A stretch of 64,000 nucleotides of DNA from Thalassococcus sp. S3. Its GTDB lineage: Bacteria; Pseudomonadota; Alphaproteobacteria; Rhodobacterales; Rhodobacteraceae. This document shows, one piece after another, positions 1 through 9,281 of this stretch; positions within the stretch are counted from its first letter, which is position 1; every line of letters starts with the position of its first letter. The stretch is taken from positions 2,914,001 to 2,978,000 of the forward strand of contig NZ_CP022303.1 of assembly GCF_004216475.1 (NCBI RefSeq). Direction: 5' to 3'. Made by a program: the position numbers and the translations under genes. A model generated the notes under the pieces. The model worked only from the letters and a program-made list of their open reading frames with translations. It did not search any database and was not told the DNA's origin.

Positions 1-2455
1 CATCCTGCAAACCCTCTCTGCCGATCTGGACGGCACAGGTGCCGAGCTGAACGTGACACTCACCGCGACTGCCGATGGCGGGTCGGAAGCCTTTGCGATG
101 CAAAACCTCATCATCGAAGCGTCCGACGACGTCACCGGCACGTCCAGCTACGATGTGGTCTCTGTCAGCGGCGATGACTTCGAGGGGGATACCGGCACCA
201 CGGCCTACACCTTCGAGGTCACGCGTGAGGGCGATCTGAGCAGCGCTGGCAGCGTCGACTTTGCCGTCGCGGGTGACGTGGACGCCGAGGATTTCGGCGG
301 CACACCCCCGTCGGGCACCGTGCATTTCGCCCCGGGTCAATCGTCGGTCACCTTCACCGTCGAGATTGCGGGCGACACCACGAACGAGAGCGACGAGGTC
401 CTTGAAGTGGTCCTGTCCAACCCGGTTGCAGGCACCATCGACACCGGTTCGGCCACGGCGACGGTTCTCAACGACGACGACATCACGCTGATCTCAGAGG
501 TTCAGGGCGACGGCGCCTCCAGCGATCTGGTGGGCGCAGAGGTCACGGTGGAGGCCATCGTCACCTACGTCACAGAAGGCGGCTATTACATCCAGGAAGA
601 GGACAGCGACGCCGACGGCAACGCGAACACCTCCGAAGGCATCTTTGTGAAGGCACCGGCAAGCGAGACACCGCAGGTCGGCGACAAGGTGACACTCCGT
701 GGCACCGTCGGCGAAGACTTCGGCGAGACCGCGATTGAGCAGCAGAACGTGCGTGTCCTGTCGTCGGGCAACGTCCTGCCCAGCGCGGCTCTGGTGCTGC
801 TCGGCCCGGATGCGCAGGATTTCGAGGCCATCGAAGGCATGCGCTTTACGCTGGAAAGCGGCGTCGAAGGCGAAGAGATCACGATCATCGAGAACTTCAA
901 CTTCGACCGGTTCGGAGAGATCTCTGTCTCTGCGGGCATCCAGACCCAGCCCACCCAGCTTTTCGATGCGCAGGACGAGGCGGATGAGGTCGCGGCACTG
1001 GCCGAGGCCAATGCCAACAACCGCCTGATCATCGACGATGGCCGCAGCGAGGAGAACCCGGACGAATTTGCCTATATCGCCAACACGACCGAGGGCGACA
1101 ACGGCAACGGCATCCTCGACAAGGACGACACCTTCACCGCCGAAGGCCCCACCCTGCGGCTGGGGGCCGAGATCGACGGGCCGACCACCGGCGTGATGAC
1201 CTTCGGTTTCGGCGAATACCGGATGCTCGTCGAAGGCACGCTCGACATCGACGAAAGCACCAATTCCGAAGCGCGCCCCGACACGCCGGATCCGGTGGGT
1301 GGCGACATCCAGATCGCGTCGATCAACGTGCTGAACTACTTCACCACCCTGCGCGGCGATCCGGACGGGTCCGGGCCCAACGGCCTCGACCCGCGCGGGG
1401 CGGGCACGCAGGCCGACCTGGACCGGCAGACCGACAAGCTGGTCGACGCGATCCTGGGCACCGAGGCTGAAGTCTTCGCCCTGCAGGAGATCGAGAATGG
1501 CGGTTTCGCCGATGGCGCGGCCATCGACGCGCTGGTGGATGCCCTGAATGCCGAAGCACAGGCGCGCGGCGACAGCGCCGTCTACGCCTTTGTCGATCCG
1601 ACGAACGGCGATCCGGACGGCTTTATCGGGACCGACGCGATTACCACCGGCATCATCTACGACACCACGCAGGTGAACCTCGTCACCTCCGACTATCTCG
1701 TGTTCGACGAGCCGTCTGCCGAGACGACGTTCCAGCTTGCCGATGTCATGAACCCGTTCGTGGACAGCGATTTCCAGGTCGGTGATTTCCAGCGCAACCG
1801 CCCGGCCGTCGCGGCCACCTTCGAGGACGCACAAACCGGGGAGACATTTACCGTCGTCTCCAACCACTTCAAATCGAAAGGTGACAGTGATCTGGAGGAT
1901 CTGGTCGAAGCCGCCCAAGATTACCTTGATGAAGGCGGCACCGGCTTTACCCAGGCCGATATCGACGCGCTGATCGCCGATCCGAACTATGATCAGGGCG
2001 ACGGCCAGGCCTTCTGGAACCAGGTACGCATGGACGCGTCAGAAGAACTCAAAGCGTGGCTCGAGACCGGCTATGCCGGGACCGGGGCGGACGACTACCT
2101 GATCCTTGGCGATCTGAATGCCTATGCCAAGGAAGATCCGGTTCAGACGCTCGCCGACGATCCCGGTCTCGTCGATCTCATCGACAGCTTCGTCGGACAG
2201 GACAACGCCTATAGCTTCGTCTTCGACGGGCAGCGCGGCGCGTTGGACCATGCCCTGGCCTCGGACGATCTGGCGGGCCGGGTGACCGGTCTGACCGAAT
2301 GGCACATCAACGCCGATGAACCGGATCTGCTGGGCTATAACAGCCGCTTCACCGATGCCGGTTTCTACGAGCCCAGCCGCTTTGCCTCCTCGGACCACGA
2401 CCCGCTGATCCTGGGCCTCGACACAGGGCGCGCGGACGACTTGATCGTGGTCTGA
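1..2455 (+). CDS. ExeM/NucH-family extracellular endonuclease, 5'-truncated by window edge
   Basis: Secreted nuclease of the endonuclease/exonuclease/phosphatase superfamily, expected to degrade extracellular DNA. The frame is open back to base 2, so the true start lies outside; 817 residues are visible. In order I see a Calx-beta-like domain (visible residues about 50-155, ending VLNDDD), an OB-fold-like region typical of ExeM (about 160-255, GGYYIQEE), and the catalytic domain (about 435-810). The catalytic domain carries IASINVLNYF, ALQEIENGG, LILGDLNAYAKEDP and the terminal SDHDPLILGL, matching the Asp/Asn/His catalytic set of the superfamily. The protein is very acidic, as expected of a secreted marine enzyme. 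The missing N-terminus may carry a lamin-tail domain or secretion repeats. Family assignment is firm; secretion route is inferred. Confidence 0.88.
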   Translation, partial: ILQTLSADLDGTGAELNVTLTATADGGSEAFAMQNLIIEASDDVTGTSSYDVVSVSGDDFEGDTGTTAYTFEVTREGDLSSAGSVDFAVAGDVDAEDFGGTPPSGTVHFAPGQSSVTFTVEIAGDTTNESDEVLEVVLSNPVAGTIDTGSATATVLNDDDITLISEVQGDGASSDLVGAEVTVEAIVTYVTEGGYYIQEEDSDADGNANTSEGIFVKAPASETPQVGDKVTLRGTVGEDFGETAIEQQNVRVLSSGNVLPSAALVLLGPDAQDFEAIEGMRFTLESGVEGEEITIIENFNFDRFGEISVSAGIQTQPTQLFDAQDEADEVAALAEANANNRLIIDDGRSEENPDEFAYIANTTEGDNGNGILDKDDTFTAEGPTLRLGAEIDGPTTGVMTFGFGEYRMLVEGTLDIDESTNSEARPDTPDPVGGDIQIASINVLNYFTTLRGDPDGSGPNGLDPRGAGTQADLDRQTDKLVDAILGTEAEVFALQEIENGGFADGAAIDALVDALNAEAQARGDSAVYAFVDPTNGDPDGFIGTDAITTGIIYDTTQVNLVTSDYLVFDEPSAETTFQLADVMNPFVDSDFQVGDFQRNRPAVAATFEDAQTGETFTVVSNHFKSKGDSDLEDLVEAAQDYLDEGGTGFTQADIDALIADPNYDQGDGQAFWNQVRMDASEELKAWLETGYAGTGADDYLILGDLNAYAKEDPVQTLADDPGLVDLIDSFVGQDNAYSFVFDGQRGALDHALASDDLAGRVTGLTEWHINADEPDLLGYNSRFTDAGFYEPSRFASSDHDPLILGLDTGRADDLIVV

Positions 2456-2473
2456 TCCCGCTTCGACAGGATC

Positions 2474-2509
2474 GCCCCGGGTGCCTTGCAGCGCCCGGGG
2501 CTTTCTTTT
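2474..2509 (+). terminator. Rho-independent terminator of the nuclease gene
   Basis: An 11-bp GC-rich stem (GCCCCGGGTGC with GCGCCCGGGGC, 6-nt loop) is followed by CTTTCTTTTGG. It lies 18 bases after the nuclease stop codon and isolates it from the next gene. Confidence 0.8.
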
Positions 2510-2596
2510 GGCGCCGTAGGGCCGCGCGCGCCCGGTTGTAGAGCCGCCGCCGATCCCCTAACGATAGCGTCAACTCAGATGCAGGGAGATTTCATC

Positions 2597-3889
2597 ATGA
2601 GCGACGGCCCCACCTATGGCTTCGACACGCTTCAGATCCATGCCGGCGCCCGGCCCGACCCCGCGACCGGCGCGCGGCAGACGCCGATCTACCAGACCAC
2701 GGCTTATGTCTTTCGGGATGCCGATCACGCCGCGGCCCTCTTCAACCTGCAGGAGGTGGGATATATCTATTCCCGCCTCACCAACCCCACCGTTGCCGTG
2801 CTTCAGGAGCGTGTCGCGACGCTGGAGGGCGGCGTGGGCGCCGTCTGCTGCTCCTCGGGTCATGCCGCGCAGATCATGGCGCTGTTCCCGCTGATGGGAC
2901 CGGGCATGAACGTGGTCGCCTCCACCCGCCTTTACGGCGGCACGGTGACCCAGTTCAGCCAGACGATCAAACGCTTCGGCTGGGAAGCCAAGTTTGTCGA
3001 TTTCGACGATCTGGACGCCGTCAAGGCGGCTATCGACGACAACACCCGCGCCGTCTTTTGCGAGGCCATCGCCAATCCCGGCGGCTATATCACGGACCTC
3101 GACGAGATTTCGAAACTCTCCGATGCCGCTGGCGTCCCGCTGATCGTCGACAACACCTCCGCCACCCCCTATCTCTGCCGTCCCATCGAACACGGCGCGA
3201 CGCTGGTGGTGCATTCGACCACCAAATACCTGACCGGCAACGGCACCGTGACGGGGGGCTGCGTGGTGGATTCCGGCAAATTCGACTGGTCCGCCTCTGA
3301 CAAGTTCCCGTCGCTCAGCGCGCCAGAGCCTGCCTATCACGGGCTGAAATTCCACGAAACCTTCGGCCCTCTCGCCTTCACGTTCCATGGCATTGCCGTC
3401 GGCCTGCGCGATCTGGGCATGACGATGAACCCGCAGGCCGCGCATTACACGCTGATGGGCATCGAAACGCTCAGCCTGCGGATGGAGCGGCATGTGGAGA
3501 ATGCCCGCAAGGTCGCCACCTGGCTCGAAGCGGATGACCGGATCGAATACGTCACCTATGCCGGGCTCGAAAGCTCCCCCTACTTCGACCGGGTCGACCG
3601 GATCTGTCCGCGGGGTGCGGGCGGGCTTTTCACCTTCGCGGTCAAGGGTGGCTATGACGCTTGCATCAAGCTGGTGAACGCGCTGGAGATCTTCAGCCAT
3701 GTTGCCAACCTGGGCGATGCGCGGTCGCTGATCATCCATTCGGCCTCCACCACGCACCGCCAGCTGACGCCGGAACAGCAGGACGCGGCAGGGGCCGGTC
3801 AGAACGTGGTGCGCGTCTCCATCGGGATCGAGGATGCCGATGACCTGATCGCCGATCTCGACCAGGCGCTGAGCAAGGCCGCGCATTAG
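2597..3889 (+). CDS. metY: O-acetylhomoserine aminocarboxypropyltransferase (O-acetylhomoserine sulfhydrylase)
   Basis: PLP-dependent enzyme of the Cys/Met-metabolism (trans-sulfuration) family. It condenses O-acetyl-L-homoserine with sulfide to give homocysteine, the direct-sulfhydrylation route to methionine. It has 430 residues, the usual size. Visible landmarks are TPIYQTTAYVF near the N-terminus, YIYSRLTNPT (phosphate-contacting Tyr/Arg), SSGHAAQ, and the PLP-binding lysine K210 in VHSTTKYLTGNGT. The ATG at 2597 is chosen because GCAGGGAGA lies just upstream; the frame extends further 5' but without a ribosome site. It is monocistronic, bounded by a terminator upstream and a convergent gene downstream. 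I saw no SAM riboswitch in the 87-base leader. Confidence 0.93.
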   Translation: MSDGPTYGFDTLQIHAGARPDPATGARQTPIYQTTAYVFRDADHAAALFNLQEVGYIYSRLTNPTVAVLQERVATLEGGVGAVCCSSGHAAQIMALFPLMGPGMNVVASTRLYGGTVTQFSQTIKRFGWEAKFVDFDDLDAVKAAIDDNTRAVFCEAIANPGGYITDLDEISKLSDAAGVPLIVDNTSATPYLCRPIEHGATLVVHSTTKYLTGNGTVTGGCVVDSGKFDWSASDKFPSLSAPEPAYHGLKFHETFGPLAFTFHGIAVGLRDLGMTMNPQAAHYTLMGIETLSLRMERHVENARKVATWLEADDRIEYVTYAGLESSPYFDRVDRICPRGAGGLFTFAVKGGYDACIKLVNALEIFSHVANLGDARSLIIHSASTTHRQLTPEQQDAAGAGQNVVRVSIGIEDADDLIADLDQALSKAAH

Positions 3890-3890
3890 C

Positions 3891-3910
3891 GGCCCTGCCC
3901 TTTGCGGGCC
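3891..3910. terminator. Short hairpin between convergent metY and SIMPL genes
   Basis: GGCCCTGC and GCGGGCC can pair around a CCTTT loop between two convergent stop codons. There is no clear T-tract, so its role as a bidirectional terminator is only a suggestion. Confidence 0.35.
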
Positions 3911-4620
3911 TAGTCGGCGATAGAAAACACCATGTTTACGCTGGCCCGCATGCCCACTTCACCCGCGGCGATGGGAACCGATTGATCCCGCGCCGCGGCC
4001 ATCTCCATCATCATGGAGGGCTGCACCTGCCCCGTGCTTTCAGACATCGACTGCACTGGCCCCAGCGTGATGCCCGCCGCTTCGGCCAGCAACTCCGCCT
4101 TGCGGATCGCATCGCCAACAGCCAGACGCCGCGCTTGGTCCCGCAAGGGCTCTGGTTCCTGCATGCCGAATTGCAAACCGCTCAGATCGTTGGCGCCGTC
4201 CGAAATCACCGCATCCAGCACACCGCCCAACGTATCAAGCGCACGCACACGCACCGTCACCGCATTGCGCGCGACAAAGCCGGTGATGCGCGCGGGCTGG
4301 TCCGGGCTGGAATTATAGCGATTGCTCCAGACCGGGTTCAGCGACAGGCCTGTCGTCTGCATATCCGTGGCGACCACGCCTTGCGCTTCGAGCTGCGCGA
4401 TCACCTGGCTTACCCCGTCGGACACGGCCGCCATCGCAGCACTTGCCTCCTCGGCTTCATGGGTGACGCCGACAGTGAGCGTGGCCATGTCGGGTGCCAC
4501 GTCGACCTGCCCTTCGCCAACCACTGATATGATCCGATCCGCCGGTTCCGCCGCTGCGACAGAGGCCGCCGCGAGCATGGCCGCCCCCAGCACGAATTTT
4601 AGGAATGTCATAGGTTTCAT
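3910..4620 (-). CDS. Exported SIMPL-domain (DUF541) protein
   Basis: A 236-residue protein with a signal peptide (KFVLGAAMLAAASVAAA, cleavage near residue 24) followed by a SIMPL/DUF541 domain over nearly the whole mature chain. Family hallmarks are ISVVGEGQVDVAPDMATLTVGV at the mature N-terminus and the final region MRASVNMVFSI. SIMPL proteins are periplasmic or envelope-associated; members such as BP26/OMP28 of Brucella form ring-shaped oligomers, and the biochemical role is unsettled. It is a single gene, convergent with metY and divergent from the next gene. Function beyond envelope location is not deducible. Confidence 0.85.
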   Translation of the reverse strand: MKPMTFLKFVLGAAMLAAASVAAAEPADRIISVVGEGQVDVAPDMATLTVGVTHEAEEASAAMAAVSDGVSQVIAQLEAQGVVATDMQTTGLSLNPVWSNRYNSSPDQPARITGFVARNAVTVRVRALDTLGGVLDAVISDGANDLSGLQFGMQEPEPLRDQARRLAVGDAIRKAELLAEAAGITLGPVQSMSESTGQVQPSMMMEMAAARDQSVPIAAGEVGMRASVNMVFSIAD

Positions 4621-4771
4621 CTCCTTCCGCTTTCGCCAGTTCTGCGGGTTTTGTGCGTGTGAGCAAGGTCAGGAATTCCCGTCGCTCTTTCCCTCGGCAA
4701 AGACCTGCTCTAAACTCCTTGTAATGCGGGGGGAGGTCCCGTGTAAGCGGTTGGGATGGTAAGCCGAAAAT

Positions 4772-7264
4772 ATGAAACCGGGTTTCGCGCTCTCATTGTC
4801 GTTCGAGGGCATCACATTGATGCAGCGCGCCGCAGGCGGATGGCGCCGCGTCGGGGATGTCGCGCTGAACAGTCAGGATCTCGCGGGTGAGTTGGCCGCC
4901 TTGCGTCGCATGGCCGAAACGCTCAAGCCATCCGGCTTTTTCAGCAAGATCATCATTCCGAACGACCAGATCAAATACCTCACCCTGGCCACCGGATCCG
5001 TCGATGAGGAAAGCCGGCATGCCCGCGCCCGCACAGCCCTGGAAGAGGCGACGCCCTACAGCATTGATGAGCTGGCCTACGACATTTCAATCGATGGCCC
5101 GGTCACCCATGTCGCCGCCGTCGCACGCGACACGCTGGCCGAGGCCGAGGCCTTCGCAGTCGAGCATCAATTCAACCCGCTGAGCTTTGCGGCGATCCCT
5201 GGCGATCAAAATTATCTGGGAGAACCGTTTTTCGGGCCGTCCTCCGTCGCGGGGGACTTGCTGCCCGATGGCGACAGCGTAGAGGCCGACGGTGTCGCGG
5301 TGGTGGTGATCGGAGATCTTGAAACCCACGAGCCCGCTGTCGTCGAAATCGCGGAAGATGACCCTGATCCTGACGAAACCATCTCTGCCGAGCATGAAGC
5401 AGAGCTGCCTTCCTCAGACGACGAGAGTGAGCCGGAAGACGGTGAACCGTCACGGGCCGAAACCGGCGAAACAGAGGATCCGCAGGTTGCTGCGGAGCCT
5501 CTGGAAGACGAGGCCGCATCAGAGCCTGAGAAACCGGAGCAGAAGGCCGACAGCGCCGAAGACGATGCCGATCCGGAGGAGGCCGAGGCCCCGCCAGAGC
5601 CGGTAGAGCAGCCGCCGGTTATTGGATTTTCCAGCCGTCGTGGATCAAACGGCGCCGGTAAGGCACCGCCTCTGGACGGTGTGCGACGGGATGTCCCGCC
5701 GACCAAGGCGCCGAAGGTTCCCGGCCCCGAGACCAAGCCCCAGGCAGCGAAATCCAATGATCCTCCGCCCCTCAAACCGGCGCCGACCGCCCCCCCTCCG
5801 GAGGAATTGGCCGGTTCGCTGGAAGAGAGCAAGATCGCCAAGGCGGCCAAAGCGCGTCTGGGCGGGTTTCTCAGCCGGCGCAAACCGCGCAAGGACCCGC
5901 CACCGATTGCAAAAGAACCGGAGCGTGCGCCCAAGGCCACACCCGAGCTGTCGCCCGCACGGGCCGCTGGCAAGAAGGCAATCGCCGCTGCGGTTGCCGT
6001 GGCGGCACCGCCGCCTCCGGACGAAACGGCGCGGATGACCGTCTTCGGGGCGCGCCAGGAGGTTCAGGTTGGCGGCAAACCCCGGTTCCTGGGTTTGATC
6101 CTAACGGCGATCCTCCTGCTCTTTCTGATCGGCGTGGCCGCCTGGGCCTCCGTCTTCATGGATGAGGGGCTGTCGCGCCTTTTCGACAAATCCGACCCCG
6201 TCGTGGTCGAAGCCCCCGAACCCGAAGAAGAGCCTGTGCCGGTCAGGCTGCCCGAGCCCGCCGAAGATGCGTTGAGCAGCGAGGATGCCGCTGTTCTGGA
6301 CGCTTTGCGCGAACCCCAATTGCCGGCCCCCCTGGATGCGGCCCAGGCGGAGGCGCGTTATGCCGTAACCGGCATATGGCAGCGCGCGCCCGAGGCGCCG
6401 AACCCACCCGACCTGATAGATGTCGAAGATGTCTATCTGACGTCGATCGACGTACAAATTCAGACCAGCGACGCCATCGCGCTGCCAAGCGTTGAAAGCC
6501 TTCAGACGGATTTCGCATATGGCGCGGTGGTCTCTCCGGCCGCTGCGGGAACCCGTTTCGCACTCGACGGCCGTGGCCTTGTGATCCCAACACCGGAAGG
6601 TGCGACCTCTCCGGATGGTATCGTTGTCTATCTGGGGCGCCCGGTCCGCGTGCCGCCCCCCACCCCGACGCGGTTTGAGACAAATCCCGAAACGGAAACC
6701 GCGACTGCGGACCTGCCGGAATTGCGGCCCCGGCTGCGCCCGCAAAACCTGACCGAGGAAGCAGAGCGGACCGCATTGGGCGGGCTGACACGGGATGAGC
6801 TGGCTGGCCTGCGCCCAAGGCTGCGCCCCGCGGTCGAGAAAGAAGAGGCGGAGGAAAACGAAACGCCGACCGAACAGGCCGTTCTGGCCTCTCTGTCCCC
6901 GAACCCGCGGCCCGAAAACTTCGCCCGTGTCGTTTCGCGAGCAGCACCGGCCCCACCGCCCGAAACGCAGGAGGTGGTGGCCGCCGTTGCCCCCCGGACG
7001 GTCACGCCCCGCATCCCGTCATCCGCCTCTGTCGCGCGTCAGGCCACCGTGAACAACGCGATCAACCTGCGCCGGGTTAATCTGATCGGCGTCTACGGGA
7101 CACCGTCCAACCGGCGGGCGTTGGTTCGCCTTCCCAGCGGGCGCTATAAGAAGGTCAAGGTGGGCGACAGCATTGACGGTGGACGCATCTCGGCCATCGG
7201 CGACAGTGAGTTGCGCTATCAAAAAGGTGGTCGCAATCTGGTCCTGAAAATCCCAAGCAGTTAA
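4772..7264 (+). CDS. Bitopic membrane protein, GspL/PilM-like N-terminus and GspC/PilP-like C-terminal domain
   Basis: An 830-residue protein of unusual build. Residues 1-155 resemble the cytoplasmic actin-like part of GspL/PilM (FALSLSFEGITLMQR, then AALEEATPYSIDELAYD-like text). Residues 180-435 are a low-complexity acidic and then Pro/Lys/Arg-rich linker. Residues 439-463 are one clear transmembrane helix. A second Pro/Glu-rich stretch follows, and residues 764-830 form a compact domain, LIGVYGTPSNRRALVRLPSG...VGDSIDGGRI...GGRNLVLKI, with the layout of the GspC/PilP homology region. I infer N-in/C-out inner-membrane topology and a scaffold role. No other type II secretion or type IV pilus gene is nearby. 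The domain assignments rest on motif likeness only. Confidence 0.6.
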   Translation: MKPGFALSLSFEGITLMQRAAGGWRRVGDVALNSQDLAGELAALRRMAETLKPSGFFSKIIIPNDQIKYLTLATGSVDEESRHARARTALEEATPYSIDELAYDISIDGPVTHVAAVARDTLAEAEAFAVEHQFNPLSFAAIPGDQNYLGEPFFGPSSVAGDLLPDGDSVEADGVAVVVIGDLETHEPAVVEIAEDDPDPDETISAEHEAELPSSDDESEPEDGEPSRAETGETEDPQVAAEPLEDEAASEPEKPEQKADSAEDDADPEEAEAPPEPVEQPPVIGFSSRRGSNGAGKAPPLDGVRRDVPPTKAPKVPGPETKPQAAKSNDPPPLKPAPTAPPPEELAGSLEESKIAKAAKARLGGFLSRRKPRKDPPPIAKEPERAPKATPELSPARAAGKKAIAAAVAVAAPPPPDETARMTVFGARQEVQVGGKPRFLGLILTAILLLFLIGVAAWASVFMDEGLSRLFDKSDPVVVEAPEPEEEPVPVRLPEPAEDALSSEDAAVLDALREPQLPAPLDAAQAEARYAVTGIWQRAPEAPNPPDLIDVEDVYLTSIDVQIQTSDAIALPSVESLQTDFAYGAVVSPAAAGTRFALDGRGLVIPTPEGATSPDGIVVYLGRPVRVPPPTPTRFETNPETETATADLPELRPRLRPQNLTEEAERTALGGLTRDELAGLRPRLRPAVEKEEAEENETPTEQAVLASLSPNPRPENFARVVSRAAPAPPPETQEVVAAVAPRTVTPRIPSSASVARQATVNNAINLRRVNLIGVYGTPSNRRALVRLPSGRYKKVKVGDSIDGGRISAIGDSELRYQKGGRNLVLKIPSS

Positions 7265-7377
7265 ACCGGGATGCAAGCGATTTGTCCCGCTTTCAGGCTT
7301 TGTTGATCGGTCGATCTGCGTGGCGAGACCGGCAAGTCGCTGTGCCAGAGCGGCGAACCGGCCAAGGACAGTGACAG

Positions 7378-7986
7378 ATGCCAGCACAAACGCCCCCCAG
7401 GATCGAAGCGGGCCTGCGCCCCGGTCACAGGCAGCAGGCCGCCCGGGGATACTGGGCCGCGTTCTCGCGCAAACTGCAGTACCCTCTTGGTCCGGAAGAA
7501 CGGGGGGTGGCCTTCATCGCCCGTGTCCTAGACCCGTCCCATGCCATCAGCGCCGTGTCGGAGACGGGCGCCTTTCTGGGCGTGGCGGGTTTCAAGACAG
7601 TGCAAGGCGCCTTCGTGGGCGGAGAGTTTGGTGATCTGAGCGCCGTCTACGGCCCTTTCGGCGCGGCATGGCGCGCCTTGCTGGTCAGCGTTCTGGAGCG
7701 GGAGGTGGCGCCTGACACACTGCTCATGGACGGCCTCTTCGTCGAAGAGGCTGGCCGGGGACTTGGGGTTGGAACGGCGCTTTTGTCAGCGGTCGAGGCG
7801 CATGCCGGATCAGCAGGGTTAACGCAGGTCCGTCTTGATGTTGTCGATACCAATCCGCGCGCCCGGTCCCTTTACGAACGGCGGGGCTTTCAAGAAACGG
7901 CGACCAAGTCGATCTGGCCACTCTCGGGCCTGTTCGGATTTGAGGTTGCAACGACGATGATCAAGAAAATCGGCACGCACGCCTGA
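7378..7986 (+). CDS. GNAT-family N-acetyltransferase
   Basis: A 202-residue acyl-CoA-dependent acetyltransferase. The acetyl-CoA-binding motif is seen as LFVEEAGRGLGVGTALLSAVEAHA (R/Q-x-x-G-x-G/A type), followed by VRLDVVDTNPRARSLYERRGF, the standard motif-B region of GNAT enzymes. The substrate cannot be predicted. The ATG is preceded by AAGGA at a 9-base spacing. It stands between the bitopic protein and hppD, convergent with the latter. Confidence 0.85.
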   Translation: MPAQTPPRIEAGLRPGHRQQAARGYWAAFSRKLQYPLGPEERGVAFIARVLDPSHAISAVSETGAFLGVAGFKTVQGAFVGGEFGDLSAVYGPFGAAWRALLVSVLEREVAPDTLLMDGLFVEEAGRGLGVGTALLSAVEAHAGSAGLTQVRLDVVDTNPRARSLYERRGFQETATKSIWPLSGLFGFEVATTMIKKIGTHA

Positions 7987-8000
7987 CTTCTGGGCCATCA

Positions 8001-8030
8001 AAGGGGGGCGGCATAGACTGCCGCCCCCCC
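8001..8030 (-). terminator. Terminator of hppD
   Basis: A perfect 11-bp G/C stem (TGCCGCCCCCC on the plus strand with its complement, 5-nt loop) lies between convergent genes. On the minus strand it is followed by TTTGATGG, so it most probably ends hppD transcription and may work in both directions. Confidence 0.6.
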
Positions 8031-8046
8031 TCCTCCCCGCGCGGCC

Positions 8047-9141
8047 TTATTCTGCCGCGATCTCTCCGTTTGCGATCTGCTCGCGCTCGATACTTTCGAA
8101 GAGGGCTTTGAAATTCCCCTCGCCAAAGCCATCGTCACCCTTGCGCTGGATGAATTCGAAAAAGATCGGTCCGATCACCGTTTTCGAAAAGATCTGGAGC
8201 AGAATGCGTGTCTCTCCTCCATCCACCACCCCTTCGCCATCGATCAGGATGCCGTGTTTCTTCATCCGGGCGAGAGGTTCCTGATGTCCGGACACGCGCT
8301 CCTGGCTGAGATCGTAGTAGGTGTCCGGCGGCCCCGGCATGAAGGTCAGGCCGCGTTCCGCGATCTCGTCGGTGGCGTCATAGATATCGTATGCGCCCAC
8401 CGCGATATGCTGGATGCCCTCGCCATTGTATTTCTTGAGATACGACACGATCTGGCCCGTCTCTCCGCGATCCTCGTTGATCGGGATGCGGATCCGGCCA
8501 CAGGGTGAGGTCAGCGCCCGGCTGTAGAGGCCAGTAAACTTGCCCTCGATGTCAAAAAAGCGAATTTCGCGAAAGTTGAAGAGATCGCCGTAGAACCGGA
8601 ACCACTTGTCCATATTGCCCTTGAACACGTTATGCGTGAGGTGATCGAGGTAATGAAAGCCAACGCCGCGTGGTTTGGACTGCTCCAGCCATTCGAACTC
8701 TTCGTTATAGGGGCTGGTTTCGTAATATTGATCGACGAAATAGAGAAGGGAGCCGCCGATCCCCATGATTGCAGGCACATCCATGGTCTTGTCGTCACCC
8801 TCATAGGGCTGAGCGCCTTTGGCGACGGCATGTTCAAACGCATGCTGCGCATCGACCACGCGCCAGGCCATGGATGGTGCGCAAGGGCCATGCTCTGCCA
8901 CGAAACGATCGGCAAAGCTGCCTTTTTCGGCATTCAGAACGTAGGTGATGTCGCCCTGCTGCCACAATTCGATGTTCTTGTGCTTGTGCCGGGCTGTCTT
9001 GGCATACCCCATCCTGGCGAAAAGCACGCGCAATTCATCAGGGTCGGGATGCGCGAATTCGACAAATTCGAAGCCATCCGTTCCGGCTGGATTTTCAACC
9101 GTAATCTCGGATTTCGGCGCGGTGTGCGGAAAAGGGCCCAT
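8047..9141 (-). CDS. hppD: 4-hydroxyphenylpyruvate dioxygenase
   Basis: Fe(II)-dependent enzyme that converts 4-hydroxyphenylpyruvate to homogentisate in tyrosine catabolism. It has 364 residues, normal for the bacterial enzyme, with two VOC-type halves. The 2-His-1-Glu iron site is visible: His in LDHLTHNVFKG, His in GIQHIAVGAYDIYD, and Glu in GPIFFEFIQRKG. The start at 9141 is chosen over upstream in-frame codons because AGGAGGGAGG sits immediately before it. It is divergent from an Lrp-type regulator, which is the likely local regulator. No other homogentisate-pathway gene is in the window. Confidence 0.95.
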   Translation of the reverse strand: MGPFPHTAPKSEITVENPAGTDGFEFVEFAHPDPDELRVLFARMGYAKTARHKHKNIELWQQGDITYVLNAEKGSFADRFVAEHGPCAPSMAWRVVDAQHAFEHAVAKGAQPYEGDDKTMDVPAIMGIGGSLLYFVDQYYETSPYNEEFEWLEQSKPRGVGFHYLDHLTHNVFKGNMDKWFRFYGDLFNFREIRFFDIEGKFTGLYSRALTSPCGRIRIPINEDRGETGQIVSYLKKYNGEGIQHIAVGAYDIYDATDEIAERGLTFMPGPPDTYYDLSQERVSGHQEPLARMKKHGILIDGEGVVDGGETRILLQIFSKTVIGPIFFEFIQRKGDDGFGEGNFKALFESIEREQIANGEIAAE

Positions 9142-9281
9142 TTCCTCCCTCCTGAATAAGCAAAAACCTGCCGTTAAGATAACCCTTTGGCAGCGCGGTG
9201 ATTGCGCATTCTTTAAACCTGCGCCTAGGGTCGGTGCGGAAACTGCGCATGAGAGGTAAAAATTGCGAGGAATCCCCGCAC
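9142..9281. promoter_or_regulatory. Divergent hppD/lrp-type control region with TGCGCA repeats
   Basis: A 140-base region between divergent genes. TGCGCAT occurs at 9203 and 9244, with TGCGCC at 9220; TGCGCA is its own reverse complement. The outer copies are 41 bases apart, close to four helical turns. This suits binding of an oligomeric Lrp/AsnC-type regulator, but that is inference. Confidence 0.4.

Noticed and set aside
494..1918. Long minus-strand frame antisense to the nuclease
   Set aside because: No family motif and no ribosome site; the plus strand has clear nuclease motifs.
2510..2596. Possible SAM riboswitch in the metY leader
   Set aside because: No SAM-II, SAM-I or SAM/SAH consensus could be traced in the 87-base leader.
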